A stretch of DNA of 64,000 bases. Source: Beroe forskalii. Lineage: Eukaryota; Ctenophora; Nuda; Beroida; Beroidae. The notes beneath the pieces were generated by a model, which was not told the origin of the DNA, did not search any database, and was given only the letters and a program-made list of their open reading frames with translations. Location: positions 248,001 through 312,000 of the forward strand of contig WFMF01000132.1 of NCBI GenBank assembly GCA_011033025.1. The letters run 5' to 3'. How positions within the stretch are numbered: position 1 is the stretch's first letter; every line of letters starts with the position of its first letter. The position numbers were made by a program, and so were the translations under genes. Below, piece by piece: positions 30,775 to 42,189 of the stretch.

Positions 30775-30930
30775 AAGCCCCCCGCGGCGGTTTGCGAGCC
30801 CGAGGGCCCGAAGGGCCCGAGGGCGAGCTTTGGACGGCGAACCTAACAGTGCGAGGGCCGAAGGCCCGAGCTGCGAGCCCGAGGACCCGAAGGGTCCGAG
30901 GGCGAGCATTGGACGGCGATTCTAACAAGA
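30775..30930. repeat. GC-rich duplicated motif
   Basis: GCGAGCCCGAGG-CCCGAAGGG-CCGAGGGCGAGC-TTGGACGGCGA occurs twice (about 30787-30845 and 30870-30920), separated by GCGAGGGCCGAAGGCCCGAG. The composition contrasts sharply with its AT-rich flanks. Confidence 0.75.
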
Positions 30931-31988
30931 GAAATCTCATGTATTTCCCCACATTTCACGAAGAAATTTGGGCAATTTCCCGATATTGGATTATCACCAA
31001 AATCGATACGTCGCTTCTTTGAGGGTCAAAGGCGCAACTGTCAAAATTTCAGATCAATTGGATAAAAAATGACCAAGTTATAACAACTTATTCACACCGG
31101 AATCGTACACGCGATGCGTACGCATCGCTGCGCTTGCCAGCCCCCAACTATATGTTTTCATGGATTCGATTTCGCCGAATTTCAAAAAAATTTACGGTAC
31201 GTTCCCGACGATCAAATCAATTGAAAATTGAGTTTCCGCGCCTTCGCTGTGCGCTCGGAGTTTAAAATTTGAGATCAATTCATTCAGAAATGGCTGAGTT
31301 ATAACTACTTGAAATCGCCAAAATTGAGGGTGTTCTTGTTAAAAAGGGTTACGACGCTGATACATATACGAGAGATGACGCTTTTTAGTGCAAGAAGTAT
31401 ACCCTATTTAAACGGCCATATCTCGGGAACGGTAAAAGATACAGAGCTCATCGACCCAGCGTTGGAAAGTAGAAGGATAGAACTTGCAAAAAATGCCCTT
31501 AAAAACTATTTTACGTCACGATTATGACGTCATAATGACGTCACAAAACTAAGAATTTCACATGTCGATTTTCCCAAAAATAGGCTTTTTCAACGCAATT
31601 TTTCGGTATGAAGCTTTCGAGATAGGAAAAAATGCTCCTCCTAGCGTAGAAAGGAAATTTAATGTACTTTTCAAAAATGTGGTTGAAAAGTTCTCAGCTC
31701 CCCAGCATCATTGAGGTATATGCGATTGTTTGAAACACTTTGACACGAAAAAAATTCCAAAAAATGGCAAAACTTGTGAAGCTAGTGGAGAGAGAACGGG
31801 ACAACCCCAGAACTTCATCTTTGGATATGTTGTCGGTCATAGTCCCAATTGTGTTAATGAATGGGTCTCAGATAGCTTATCTGATTTTATGACGTAATTG
31901 TGACGTCATCAGTAATGCTAGGTATCGCGAATTTTTACGCACGATTTGACGCCAAATTTCAATATCTGGGCACAGAAAAAGGGTGATA
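30931..31988. other. no gene seen
   Basis: Noncoding sequence with scattered TGACGTCA palindromes (for example near 31525-31545 and 31893-31905). Text such as CATATCTCGGGAACGG recalls similar noncoding repeats near 51240 and 54740, so this is probably unclassified repeat DNA. Confidence 0.4.
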
Positions 31989-31989
31989 T

Positions 31990-32271
31990 TTTTTCCCAAA
32001 ACCAAAAAGGATTTGGTTGTGATGGTCCGCGGCGGTTTTAAGGCGTTCTTTAGTGTAAAACCCATGATATGAGAAAAGAACGCGACGGTTAAAACTGCCG
32101 CAACGGCACTTTCTTGATGCATTAAAGTTACGTGAATGCTGTATAATATTGTGACGTTGCAGCAGTTTTAACCGTCGCGTTCTTTCTCATATCATGGGTT
32201 TTACACTAAAGAACGCCTTAAAACCGCCGCGGACCATCACAACCAAATCCTTTTTGGTTTTGGGAAAAAAT
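31990..32271. mobile_element. 0.28-kb hairpin MITE
   Basis: Near-perfect inverted repeats of about 115 bp start TTTTTTCCCAAAACCAAAAA at the left and end TTTTTGGTTTTGGGAAAAAA at the right. The arms contain GGTCCGCGGCGGTTTTAAGG and GAACGCGACGGTTAAAACTG and surround a short unique loop (32098-32160). No coding capacity and no clear TSD. Confidence 0.88.
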
Positions 32272-32279
32272 GTATTATA

Positions 32280-33148
32280 CCTACCTGTGGGCGAACTTCG
32301 ACATGTTAGAACAAAAGAGCTAGTATCAAAACAACACTGTGAAGTTTTTCGTGGTTCATGTGCTTGATAAATTTATTCGCATTCTATAGGTACAATTGAG
32401 AACATTCCAATTCCCTCATATCAGCGTATCTATCCGGTCCCAGCCAAGTAAGATCTTATTATCACTCAATTATACCCCACACGCGAAAAATAGGCGGTTA
32501 TTTTCAACAATTTGACAGTGCATACAAAGTTGATGGCGTCATTGCGGCTGCCTATTTATTCTGAGCATATATTATGTGATATCATGATGCCTCTGCGCTC
32601 AAGAGCTCAAGGATGACCAAAATCATAGAGATACATTATGATCAAATCTAATTAGCTTGCCAACGTTAATATATGATTTTCTGGCTTTACGGAGGTGAGA
32701 ATCGCAAATCTCACCTCCAGAACCCCAAAAAAGTATCACTTACATAGATCAAAGTATAAAATATATAGCGTTTGGTAATCACATTCCTGGTCATCCAGCA
32801 GAGCTTTGTATCCGTAATAGTATCTGCTGCAGCTTTAATAAATTGATAGCTGTTCTGTTTAACCTTTTACCGTCACTAATTCAATACATTGGAACACTAT
32901 AATGATGTAAAACTCATCCGCTTACTGTTCGTACTTACCTATATATCTTTCATTATAATAGCTGAGAGCAATGCTTCTATGTTTTCAACGTATTTCGAAA
33001 GTGCGATATAAGAATTGTATGGGTATTTCGCTGTCCTATTTACTCATTGAAAATTAAGAAAACCAAGCAGCAAACTTTTAATTAAGTAATTAAGTTATGA
33101 CGTTTTGGTCATCCCCATATGGTCATCCGTTCTCAATGATATTGATCA
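32280..33148. other. no gene seen
   Basis: AT-rich sequence. A small inverted repeat, GGAGGTGAGAATCGCAAATC-TCACCTCC, lies near 32691-32718. Nothing coding is supported. Confidence 0.45.
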
Positions 33149-33150
33149 GG

Positions 33151-33858
33151 GGTGAAAGCACAAGCAAAATATGCTTTTATACTTGTCTAGGAATACAGCT
33201 GTGAGCTGCCTGTCTAGACATGCCGTTGTTTTTGAGCGTTTTCTTACTCTCCATAAATCTCGTTTGGATAAAATTTCTCGTGCCCATACCTTCTAATTGG
33301 ACTTTGGAGGCTAATAAGTTGCTGGCTGAAGCAAATTTAAGCCTTCATTGACATGTTTACATAAAACAGATGGATAAATACCCTGATTGGCCGGTGATTG
33401 GTGTTAGGTCATGAGCACAGTCATGCCCAATTACAATATCTGCTAATTAGCTCCTATCCAATTGCCACCATTGCACCAGGAAAGATGGCAATCAGGTAAC
33501 ATAATCACTGAAGAGAGAAAGAATATCTCAAAACACAAAAGCATGGGATCTTGAGGGTTGATGACTCACAATCTTGAGGGTTGTGAGTCATCAATTAATG
33601 ATTGTACAATGTACATTGCACTTATTGATACTGAAACATGCACTTATTGATACTGAAACATACATTCCCGGTTGCAATTTAAACTTTTAAAGCGAATAAT
33701 ATTCTATCTCGATCCGAACAATTGAAATAGATGACCTGGATCGGACCGTATATGTATGGATGATAGAGTATTTCTGTTTGCAATTTGTTCGAAAACTCTG
33801 GAACGCGCGCAAAACGCCGCGCGAAATTTGTTACAATTCTGCTCGGAAACATGTTCTG
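33151..33858. repeat. left arm of long inverted repeat (partner 39357-40026)
   Basis: About 700 bp from GGTGAAAGCACAAGCAAAAT to CTCGGAAACATGTTCTG matches the reverse complement of 39357-40026 with small indels. The left arm has duplicated patches the right arm lacks, such as GCACTTATTGATACTGAAAC twice near 33620-33660. The ends of the arms are not classical short TIRs, so the structure could be a large transposon or an inverted segmental duplication. Confidence 0.92.
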
Positions 33859-34334
33859 GATTCATTGCTATAATTTGACTGCTCGTAGGATGTTACCCTA
33901 CCCTCGCGCGCGCGGCGCAACGTTCCACATTTGGACGTCACTTTGCGCCTTCCAACAACAAGTCAGAAGAAAGGGACGGACATCGCCCGTCGATTTGACT
34001 GCATAATCACTTGATGAGAAGATATGCCATTAAATGCAAAATTCTTGGCGGTTGTTTGAATGGACTTAATGCCATGATTACCTATGGAATATGATAAGAA
34101 GTGGATGGTGGCGTGAGTTTCGGTGGGATGAAGTTTACGGCTCCAAAGGAAGTTGCGATGAGATTCTATGGAGGACACTGGACAGTCAGTGCCAACGAGA
34201 TATTGAACAAGGCAAGTGTGTTGAGGTTCCACAGAGGATGGGGTGCCTGCTTGTCCGATTGTATCAAGTCTCAATGAAGCACCAGTGGGTGTGGCCTGGT
34301 TTCGATCCTGCGTCTCTAGAGTACTGCCAGAGTT
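33859..34334. other. unassigned; short frame at 34128-34277 only
   Basis: A 49-codon frame from ATG 34128 (MKFTAPKEVAMRFYGGHW to a stop at 34275) has exon-like composition but no relatives I recognise. The opposite strand is also open. A B-box-like GGTTTCGATCC lies at 34299-34309 without a matching A box. Confidence 0.2.
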
Positions 34335-34455
34335 GATGCACAAGGTAGTGGATTTTTTGAAAAAAAAAGATTTTAAGGGGGGGAAAAAGGAAAAAATTAA
34401 AATAGTTAAAATTTTCCTTTAAAAAATAAAAAAATGGGGGACCTTTTATGGTTCC
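34335..34455. other. homopolymer-rich stretch
   Basis: A, T and G runs up to 9 long (AAAAAAAAAGATTTTAAGGG near 34360, and AAAAAAATGGGGG) resemble the stretch at 25239-25760. Confidence 0.55.
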
Positions 34456-35761
34456 CCCAATCACGTGATGTATCTACTGGAGATACACTCGGACGTACCT
34501 CTTTTGTTGGCATATTTTTTTGTTTTATTTTAGGTTTTGAAGTTTTGAATGATATGTTATTATACAGTAAAATAAAATAGATTATAATAAAGAATACATA
34601 TTTCATAAGGTGGAGGTGATAAAATATGATGATTGATATCAAAACATACATGTATAGTAATGGTATATAAATAAATTAAGTTATTGTAATACGTGATAAA
34701 GGTAGAATGATGACATGTGATAAAATCATGAAATATATTGTCTGTATATCATTATTATAATCAAGAGTAATCATTGAAATGGAATGATGGTGTGACTGTT
34801 GATGAATGATGATGATCATCAATTTTGATGAGGAGAATTCTCCTCTAATGGTTTTATAGATGCTGATTTACAATCAATATCGCAAGCCTATTAACCATAA
34901 TCAGCTTGGTGATAGTACACCGAAACACCATGACGGCTGCATGTATTTACCTACCACCTATAGTTGGCGCAAAAAGTAATGAGCAGAGTTTGTACGCGCT
35001 CTGTGATTGGTCGGGATCACCCGACCAATCAGCGCTCCCTAGTGGGTGTCACGTGCTCTAGTTCACGGCACGTGACGCCATGGTAATCAAATAAATGATA
35101 CTTCACACGGCCATCGAACGCGCGTTTCTTTTTCCGCGCTGTATCTCATGTTCAACCCCTCGTATACGAGATAATGCAAAATGCAAGGCATCAACGATAT
35201 AATAGTGCATCAAATTAAATTCAGTGGTTCGTATTATAATTATCTTCACGCTTCATTTTTCATTGCAGTACAAAATCTACAACATAATTTCAATCATCCT
35301 AAGTAAAATTCTCGGACTTGTATTCAAAATCGACTATCAGTATCATTCATTTTACTTTTTAGCTCACAAAACAAAGCGCGTTCAGCCAGCCAAATGCCCT
35401 CTTCTATACTGACAACTTTTGTTTTGATTGATGAGTACATGCCTCTGACTGCAGAACTGAGAATTCCAAGTAATCTGATGACTTATCCAGGTAATCAGAT
35501 CACAGTGTGGGAAAAGAAGCAGTAACTCAATTGTTTGTTTAAGAGCAATTCTATTTCTATACACAACCCACAAGAGATACATCCTTGACAGGTAATTTGA
35601 AACTCTTGCTGGGGAGCTGGAAACAGTACAGGAAAGTTGGAAACGTCTAAGATCAATATCATGCTCCTTTATACACTCTTACACACCCGTTGGTACATGT
35701 TGCTGCGTGTCCAAATTCCTCAATACCAATGTGACATGGCCTATACATGTGTTGAGCTGCA

Positions 35762-35971
35762 GCAGCCGGCAGTGTGGTTCCGTTTTCAAACTGTCAGATC
35801 CCGGGGTATTGGAGCATCTGTTGTGCGTGGAATGTCACTCGATCGAGGTAGAACCAGTCGTAAACAGTGAGCCATGGCAGATCTATTTGCACGTCAACCA
35901 TCCTGCCATATTATTGCATGTCTACCATCCTGAAATACAAGTATTGTCGTGCAGTCATGCAGGCTTGCAGG
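35762..35971 (+). CDS. possible exon with paired cysteines, unrecognised
   Basis: After TTGAGCTGCAG one frame reads CGSVFKLSDPGVLEHLLCVE then CHSIEVEPVVNSEPWQIY and ends at CAG before GTAAAAG. The cysteines (CSSRQC, CVEC) could bind zinc. It has both splice signals and coding-like composition, yet I cannot name a family and no neighbouring exon is evident. It sits inside the mariner-like TIR element. Confidence 0.3.
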
Positions 35972-36230
35972 TAAAAGAGTTCGGCTGGATTTGATGGATC
36001 AATGTAACCATTGTTGATGATCAATGGCCATGACCAATGGAGCAATGGATCCGATGGGCACAATCGACAAACTCATTCTGGAGTAGAACATCATTTTGGT
36101 ATCTTTGTGCATTTTGCAATGGATCCATTTAAACCATGGGACGATGATATTGGTGTCGATTGGACATATATTTCCAATGAATCGATTTGGGTTATTGACT
36201 CAAAATTGAAAATAATAAGGCGAAAACTAT

Positions 36231-36890
36231 CCCCTCTCATCTCACTCCACATCGCACCCACTCTATACATCGCACCCACTCTTCTCACCCACATCGCAAT
36301 CTTACTCATCTCACTCCACATCGCACCCACTCTTCTCCACTCCACATCGCACCCTCATCTCCTCCACATCGCACCCACTCATCTCACTCCACATCGCACC
36401 CACTCTTCTCACTCCATCGCACCCACCTATCTCACTCCACATCGCACCCACTCATCTCACTCCACATCGCAGCCCTCATCTCACTCCACATCGCAGCCAC
36501 TCTTCTCCTCCCACATCGCACCCACTCATCTCACTCGCACCCACTCATCTCACCACATCGCACCCACTTCTCACTCCACATCGCACCCACTCTTCTCCTC
36601 CCACATCGCACCCACTCTTCTCACTCCACATCGCACCCACTCATCTCCTCCCATCACCCCACCATCTCCTCCCACATCGCACCCACTCTTCTCACCCACA
36701 TCGCACCCTCATCTCACTCATCGCACCAACTCATCTCACTCCACATCGCAACCCTCATCTCCTCCCACATCACACCTCTTCTCCTCCCATCACTTTTAAA
36801 CACCCCTCATCTCCACATCGCATCCACTCATCTCACCCACAATCCATATTGTAACCACTCACCTCACCCCATCGCACCTCTTCTCACTCT
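36231..36890. repeat. 25-bp minisatellite
   Basis: About 25 irregular copies of ATCTCACTCCACATCGCACCCACTC-type units occur. The 262-codon His/Ser/Thr/Pro frame crossing it (36011-36799) is a consequence of the repeat. Confidence 0.92.
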
Positions 36891-37130
36891 ACAGTCTACA
36901 TTGTACTGTCCCATCAGCCATTCTATGACTCATCAACTCATCTCTACATCGCACTGCCCCATCAGCAGCCATTCTATGACTCGCCCACTCATCTCACTCT
37001 ACATTGCACTGTCCCATCAGCCATCCATGACTCGCCCACTCATCTCCTCCCCATCGCACTGTCCCATCAGCCATTCTTTGACTCATCAACTCTTCTCCTC
37101 TACATCAGCCATTGACCCTCCACCCCTTTC
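36890..37130. repeat. 52-bp-class minisatellite
   Basis: Four copies of a unit with GCACTGTCCCATCAGCCATT and CTATGACTCGCCCACTCATC follow the 25-bp array and share its CTCATCTC core. Confidence 0.85.
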
Positions 37131-37139
37131 ACTCCAACA

Positions 37140-37605
37140 TCTGACATGATTATCACCACAACAGCTTAAGTCAAATTTGAAAGCTGCCAACCAAATAACC
37201 TCAAGTGAATAGAATTCGCAATGCAATAAAGGAAGGTATCTGGCGAAAACATTGATGGACCAAGAACTGAGCGGGAAATTGGGCAGCTCAGTACTGTCAG
37301 TGTCAAAACAAACACGAAACATTACCCTGTCTGCACATAAGATCATAGCTATTATTAGCTTTCTCTTCCTTGCAGCTTTGTAAATGAGCTCTTAAGCCAG
37401 TGAAGAGGTATGTTATCCAGTAGGATTTCTCCACTTCTCCAGGAACGGAGATATTTTCTCCGCGCATTCGCAACTCAATTCGCAGAGCCGCGCACAACGC
37501 AAGGGTCACGCAAAATAACAACGCCCGCAGTCGTTAGTCGTAATCTATACTTTAATGAATTTACTTGTGATGGAACGCGCGAAAATTGACACTTCGCGAT
37601 TTTAG
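37140..37605. other. no gene seen
   Basis: Interior right part of the mariner-like element. A minus-strand frame at 37303-37521 is open but has no recognisable family. Confidence 0.4.
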
Positions 37606-37843
37606 GCTGCTCATTACTTTTTGCGCCTACTATAAATTATAAATAAACATTGATAATTTATCATCATACTATAACAGTTTTGTTCAATTAGGTAAGGCAT
37701 TTATGGGAAAATGATTTTAATATAATTCAAGGTGATATCACATGTAAATCAAATATTTAGACGTATTTATGATTTATATTTATAGAAAATGATAAAATTG
37801 GTAATAATAAGAATTAAGAGAATAATCAATTTATATTGTAAAC

Positions 37844-38106
37844 TATATTGGGTATGTCTCCCATATAAACGGCTCTGAGTGACGTCACAGACCTAAACGT
37901 CAATTTTTCTGTATCCTAAACCTATCCATAGCCCTAACCAAAACCCTAACCTTAATCCTAACCCTAACCCTAACAAATCCTGACCCTAATCGTGACCCTA
38001 ACCCTAGTCCTTAAAGCGCTAGGTGCGCTTAATTATATTTTTCTGAGTGACGTCATTGTCATAGATAATGAAGGCTCCCGTTTATATGGGAGACTCACCC
38101 TATATT
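37844..38106. mobile_element. 251-bp TIR element with telomere-like core
   Basis: The element 37850-38100 has ends GGGTATGTCTCCCATATAAA and TTTATATGGGAGACTCACCC and is flanked by TATATT on both sides (37844-37849 and 38101-38106). Subterminal GAGTGACGTCA occurs in both halves. The core at 37920-38010 is an imperfect (TAACCC)n array. No coding capacity. Confidence 0.85.
37918..38012. repeat. interstitial telomere-like (TAACCC)n array
   Basis: About 14 units of CCTAAC/CCCTAA with single-base variants (CTTAATCC, CTGACC, CGTGACC) lie wholly inside the small TIR element. Confidence 0.88.
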
Positions 38107-38463
38107 GACTGTTCTACCTATGTTCTCAGCTACATTAGAGTACTGATGGGGAGTATTATCTATCTGAACATAGATACTACCAAATCGTTTAGCCCTTGAA
38201 AATGACACATAAAGTTGACCATAATTAGCAATGATCGCGCGCGCGATCAATCATGCACGTGCAACTACATACTTACATAGCAACCATAGTTACGCGCGCA
38301 TTAGCTGTGTATTGCGTGAAAATTAGCAACTTAACCCAAACTGCATCGTAAGAAATGACGTTTCTGCGCTTCAAAAATTGCACGTGCACTTTTACCTCTT
38401 TTCTTGCGTTACCATGGGGCGTGACGTACGGAAAAACAGAAAATGCAACTTTATATAAGAGAT

Positions 38464-38638
38464 TATATTATATTTATCAAGGTGGAAGCGCATTTTATTA
38501 CGTTCAGCCCACATTTGAAGAGAACTGATATCTCTTTGCAAGATTGCACGATCGTTCTCATTGTTAATTTGCCTAAAGATTTTCATATCATCAGCATAAA
38601 GAAGGATTTTGGTTGAAATGTCGATAACTATGGCGGCC
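38464..38638 (-). pseudogene. non-LTR reverse transcriptase fragment
   Basis: The frame reads TKILLYADDMKIFRQINNEN then RDISSLQMWAERNKMRFHLD: the YADD catalytic motif of reverse transcriptase and the following thumb-side helix. On both sides it dissolves into AT-rich or homopolymer sequence. The family differs from the LINE copies at 5575 and 51546. Confidence 0.82.
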
Positions 38639-38639
38639 G

Positions 38640-39356
38640 AGAGTGGCCATCGGAAAAATTTTGTGATATAAAAATTCAAGAGAAAAAAATTCTTATGCGA
38701 AAAAAAAAATAAAAAAAATCGTCCGAAAAAAAAACTCAAACGAATTTTTTTTTTTCACATTGCTTGGCCGAGATTGGCCATCTACAGGGCGACAAATGCG
38801 CGCGCAAAAATGTGCGTGCGCGCAATTTTGCATAGTAAATTGTCATGTGGCGACAGCGCCCAGTCACTCCAGAACATGTTTCCGAGCAGAATTGTGACAA
38901 ATTTAGCGCGGCGTGTTGCGCGCTACGAATATTGTTGAAGATAAAATTCTCGTGGATCAAGGCGGAATGTTTTGGTTTGTAGAGCCCATAGTTAGGATCA
39001 AATGTTTTCTGAATATTTTTGTTAATTACAATCAACAATGCTTTTGTGATACTTTACCCCAGAAGTGATTTAATTGCCATTACTTCCTGGCACAATTATG
39101 GTAATAAGAGAGGGGTAAATTAACAGCAGTACAATTTATGACATCTCATTAGACAAGGCTGGGCTCATCAGCCAATCTACCAACTCGGGGTCCCTTACGT
39201 AGCTCCTCATTGTGTCTTCTGAAGTCCAATAAGAAGCCACGAGAAAGTTCATCTAAACGAGATAAAGGATTAAACGGGAAGTAGGTCATAGGTAATAAAA
39301 ACAAGAAGAACACCACGTCTAGACAAGCTATTTTCCTGGGCTCCTGGGCAAACATA
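38640..39356. other. no intact gene; low-complexity and repeat-like
   Basis: Contains A/T homopolymers (38695-38755) and a doubled motif, GGCCGAGAGTGGCCATC (38634) and GGCCGAGATTGGCCATC (38765). GAGCAGAATTGTGACAAATT at 38884 resembles the inner end of the long inverted repeat. Short minus-strand frames are not supported. Confidence 0.4.
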
Positions 39357-40026
39357 TACAGAACATGTTTCCGAGCAGAATTGTAACAAATTTCGCGCGG
39401 CGTTTTGCGCGCGTTCCAGAGTTTTCGAACAAATTGCAAACAGAAATACTCCATCATCCATACATATACGGTCCAGATGTTCGGATCGAGATAGAATATT
39501 ATTCGCTTTAAAAGTTTAAATTGCAACCGGGAATGTATGTTTCAGTATCAATAAGTGCAATGTACATTGTACAATCATTAATTGATGACTCACAACCATC
39601 AAGATTGTGAGTCATCAACCCTCAAGATCCCATGCTTTTGTGTTTTGAGATATTCTTTCTCTCTTCAGTGATTATGTTACCTGATTGCCATCTTTCCTGA
39701 TGCAATGGTGGCAATTGGATAGGAGCTAATTAGCAGATATTGTAATTGGGCATGACTGTGCCCATGACCCAACACCAATCACCGGCCAATCAGGGTATTT
39801 ATCCATCTGTTTTATGTAAACATGTCAATGAAGGTTTAAATTTGCTTCAGCCAGCAACTTATTAGCCTCCAAAGTCCAATTAGAAGGTATAGGCACGAGA
39901 AATTTTATCCAAACGAGATTTATGGAGAGTAAGAAAACGCTCAAAAACAACGGCATGTCTAGACAGGCAGCTCACAGCAGTATTCCTAGACAAGTATAAA
40001 AGCATATTTTGCTTGTGCTTTCACCC
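39357..40026. repeat. right arm of long inverted repeat (partner 33151-33858)
   Basis: Reverse complement of 33151-33858, beginning CAGAACATGTTTCCGAGCAG and ending TTTGCTTGTGCTTTCACCC. Only 37 bp separate it from the next inverted-repeat arm at 40064, whereas the equivalent left arms are 3.1 kb apart. Confidence 0.92.
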
Positions 40027-40063
40027 TTTCGATTGTTTGCAATTGCTCAATATTGTACTAGCA

Positions 40064-40252
40064 AATAACTATACTGTTATCAACAGAATTTACCTTTACA
40101 TAAGGTCATTATAAAGTCAGGTTATTAACCTATTCTGATCAGACTTATTTACTTATTTCAACTTTTCAAATACTATTCTGAATACCTGCCTATATTCTTA
40201 TTTTGTTTTAGGTATCTCATTGTTGCTTTTTGAATAAGTTATACTGTCATAT
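40064..40252. repeat. inverted-repeat arm paired with 29869-30060
   Basis: Runs from AAATAACTATACTGTTATC to TTATACTGTCATA and is the reverse complement of the 5' flank of the HMGXB3-like gene, but no copy of that gene follows it here. Confidence 0.9.
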
Positions 40253-40449
40253 CTCCCCCGCTCAACATGGAAGGACTCAGACAAGTCATCAAGGTGTTAA
40301 CTAGGAAATTGAAGGAGAGGAGTGGCGTGAAGCGCTGGAGATAGACTTTTACTTTAGTACTCTTTAGATTGAACCAAGAACCTGGTGAATTTACTATTTC
40401 ATACAGAATTTTGGGATGATTTTGGGAATATTACGCATGTCATTTTGAA

Positions 40450-40535
40450 ATTTTGTGGGGAACGAAAATGTGGGGATTTTTTCGAAAAATCCTCAAATTA
40501 CGTGCCTTATAGATTTATCTCGCAAGGTATTTCTA
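40450..40535. mobile_element. partial relative of the 30197-30684 MITE
   Basis: ATGTGGGGATTTTTTCGAAA, AAATCCTCAAATTACG and TTATAGATTTATCTCGCAAG follow the right half of the MITE at 30620-30684 with scattered changes. Confidence 0.6.
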
Positions 40536-40794
40536 AATATACTATGCTTTTGATTGTCAGAATAGCTTTTGAGGTTGTTCCTATATTAGAACTATGCAAG
40601 TTCACATGCATTTCTTGTGAATATAGCAATGATTGTCATAATGACTTAGTTATGTGCACATATAATAGGTGATGTAAACAGAATTATTTTATTTGACGGT
40701 AATACATATTAATCATTGTGATTGTGTTTTACAGGATTGAATACATATGGTTTCGTATATAAATTTTTATTCTTCAGATTTTCGACCCCAAACT

Positions 40795-41560
40795 TCTACA
40801 AAATCATGTTCAAGACATATTACGGTCACAGTGATGTTTATTTCAAAATTGTAACAAATTTTGGGAGGTTTATTCTAAAATTGTAACAAATTTGGACTCG
40901 CAATATTTTCTATGTCCAATACCAGTACGTCTTAAAGGTAAATTTTATTCTTCAGAATTTCGCTCCCAAACTTCTAAAAACATGTTTTGGGCTATTTGGG
41001 GTCGATTGAGACGTGTTTTGAAAATTTCGATTTTTTGCACGTTATGCGTTTTGTCGCACGTGCAGTAACAGAAATTGCGTTTTAATGCACCAGATACTCC
41101 TGCAAGTGATTACCCTACAACTATAAGTCGAAATAGCATTGTTTCAAGACATATTACGGTCACAGTGATGTTTATTTCAAAATTGTAACAAATTTTGGAG
41201 GTTTATTCTAAAATTGTAACAAATTTGGACTCGCAATATTTTCTATGTCCAATACCAGTACGTCTTAAAGGTAAATTTTTATTCTTGTTAGTTCCGCTCC
41301 CAAACTTCTACAAAACAAGTTTTGGGCTCTTTGGGGTCGATTGAGACGTGTTTTGAAAATTTCGATTTTTGCACGTTATGCGCGTTTGTCGCACGTGCAG
41401 TAACAAAAATGGCGTATTGATGCCTCATATGGTGCTGGAGACAAGTATCCTACAACTTCAAATCGAAATGACATCGTTTTACGGTATATTTTGACCATTG
41501 TAACAGATTTCAAAATTTGTTACATTTTTGTTACAATTTTGCCGGAAACATGGACTCAAC
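40795..41560. repeat. tandem repeat A, unit about 333 bp, two and a half units
   Basis: TTTATTTCAAAATTGTAACA recurs at 40838 and 41171. Each unit holds GTCGATTGAGACGTGTTTTG and CACGTTATGCG...TTTGTCGCACGTGCAGTAAC. The last partial unit ends in TTTGTTACATTTTTGTTACA and CCGGAAACATGGACTCAAC. It is related to array B at 42190-44165. Confidence 0.88.
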
Positions 41561-42185
41561 ATATAATGTTATTCTGCAAGTTCGATTTCCTCCCTTGTCC
41601 AATTGTCCAATATTGTATTCACTAACAATTACTGTTTACAACAATTATTGACATGATTGAACTATAATAATTAGAGACTTGATCCTATAAGGAGAGTTCA
41701 TTCTATTCTCAGCAGTATATTTCAAATGCTTTTCTAACTTTCTAATAATACTTGAGTACTTAAATATCGACCAGTGCCTATTCGCTTTGTAGTATAGCTG
41801 TATAGGAGTATAGGTACAATAATATCTAACGTAGAACAAATAATTTTCGCGTAGAATTGGTCACAAAGAAGTCAGTCGAGTACCGTTCTAAACATTCCCA
41901 TAGCACAGTGGTTATTTGCTAATCTGTGTTTGTGGTACTTCATGTAGCGTATAAAACGTAAAAACAACTGATTTTGCGCAAACCTGGTCACATAGATTCT
42001 ACTTCAATTAGGTACCGTTCTCAATAGCTTCAATAGCTCAATTTTTATTTGTTTCGTTTATCATTTTAAACATCTAATCCTATTTAGCCTTCTAAATACC
42101 ATATACCAATGGATTTCGAGTCCTTGAATAATATGCAAATTCTATTGCAAGAATGGCTTATGAAGGCCCATATTATCTTTCTTTT
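41561..42185. other. no gene seen
   Basis: AT-rich spacer between the two satellite arrays. Confidence 0.5.
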
Positions 42186-42189
42186 TGCC

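Larger units (their letters stand above)
34961..37632. mobile_element. 2.7-kb element with mariner-like TIRs
   Basis: The left end TAGTTGGCGCAAAAAGTAAT (34961) and the right end ATTACTTTTTGCGCCTACTA (ending 37632) are inverted repeats differing at one base, continuing GAGCAG/CTGCTC inward; TATA flanks both. The GCGCAAAAAGTAATGAGC terminus and TA target recall Tc1/mariner elements. No transposase frame is recognisable inside; the interior holds an unrecognised exon-like frame (about 35760-35970) and two minisatellites (36231-37130). Confidence 0.6.

Noticed and set aside
36011-36799. 262-codon His/Ser/Thr/Pro-rich frame
   Set aside because: Driven by the 25-bp ATCTCACTCCACATCGCACCC minisatellite; no domain or splice context.
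37918-38012. Chromosome end
   Set aside because: The telomere-like array is short, imperfect, internal to the window and enclosed by TIRs with a target-site duplication.
39149-39526. 125-codon minus-strand frame
   Set aside because: It overlaps the inner end of the long inverted repeat, whose other arm does not preserve the frame; likely chance.
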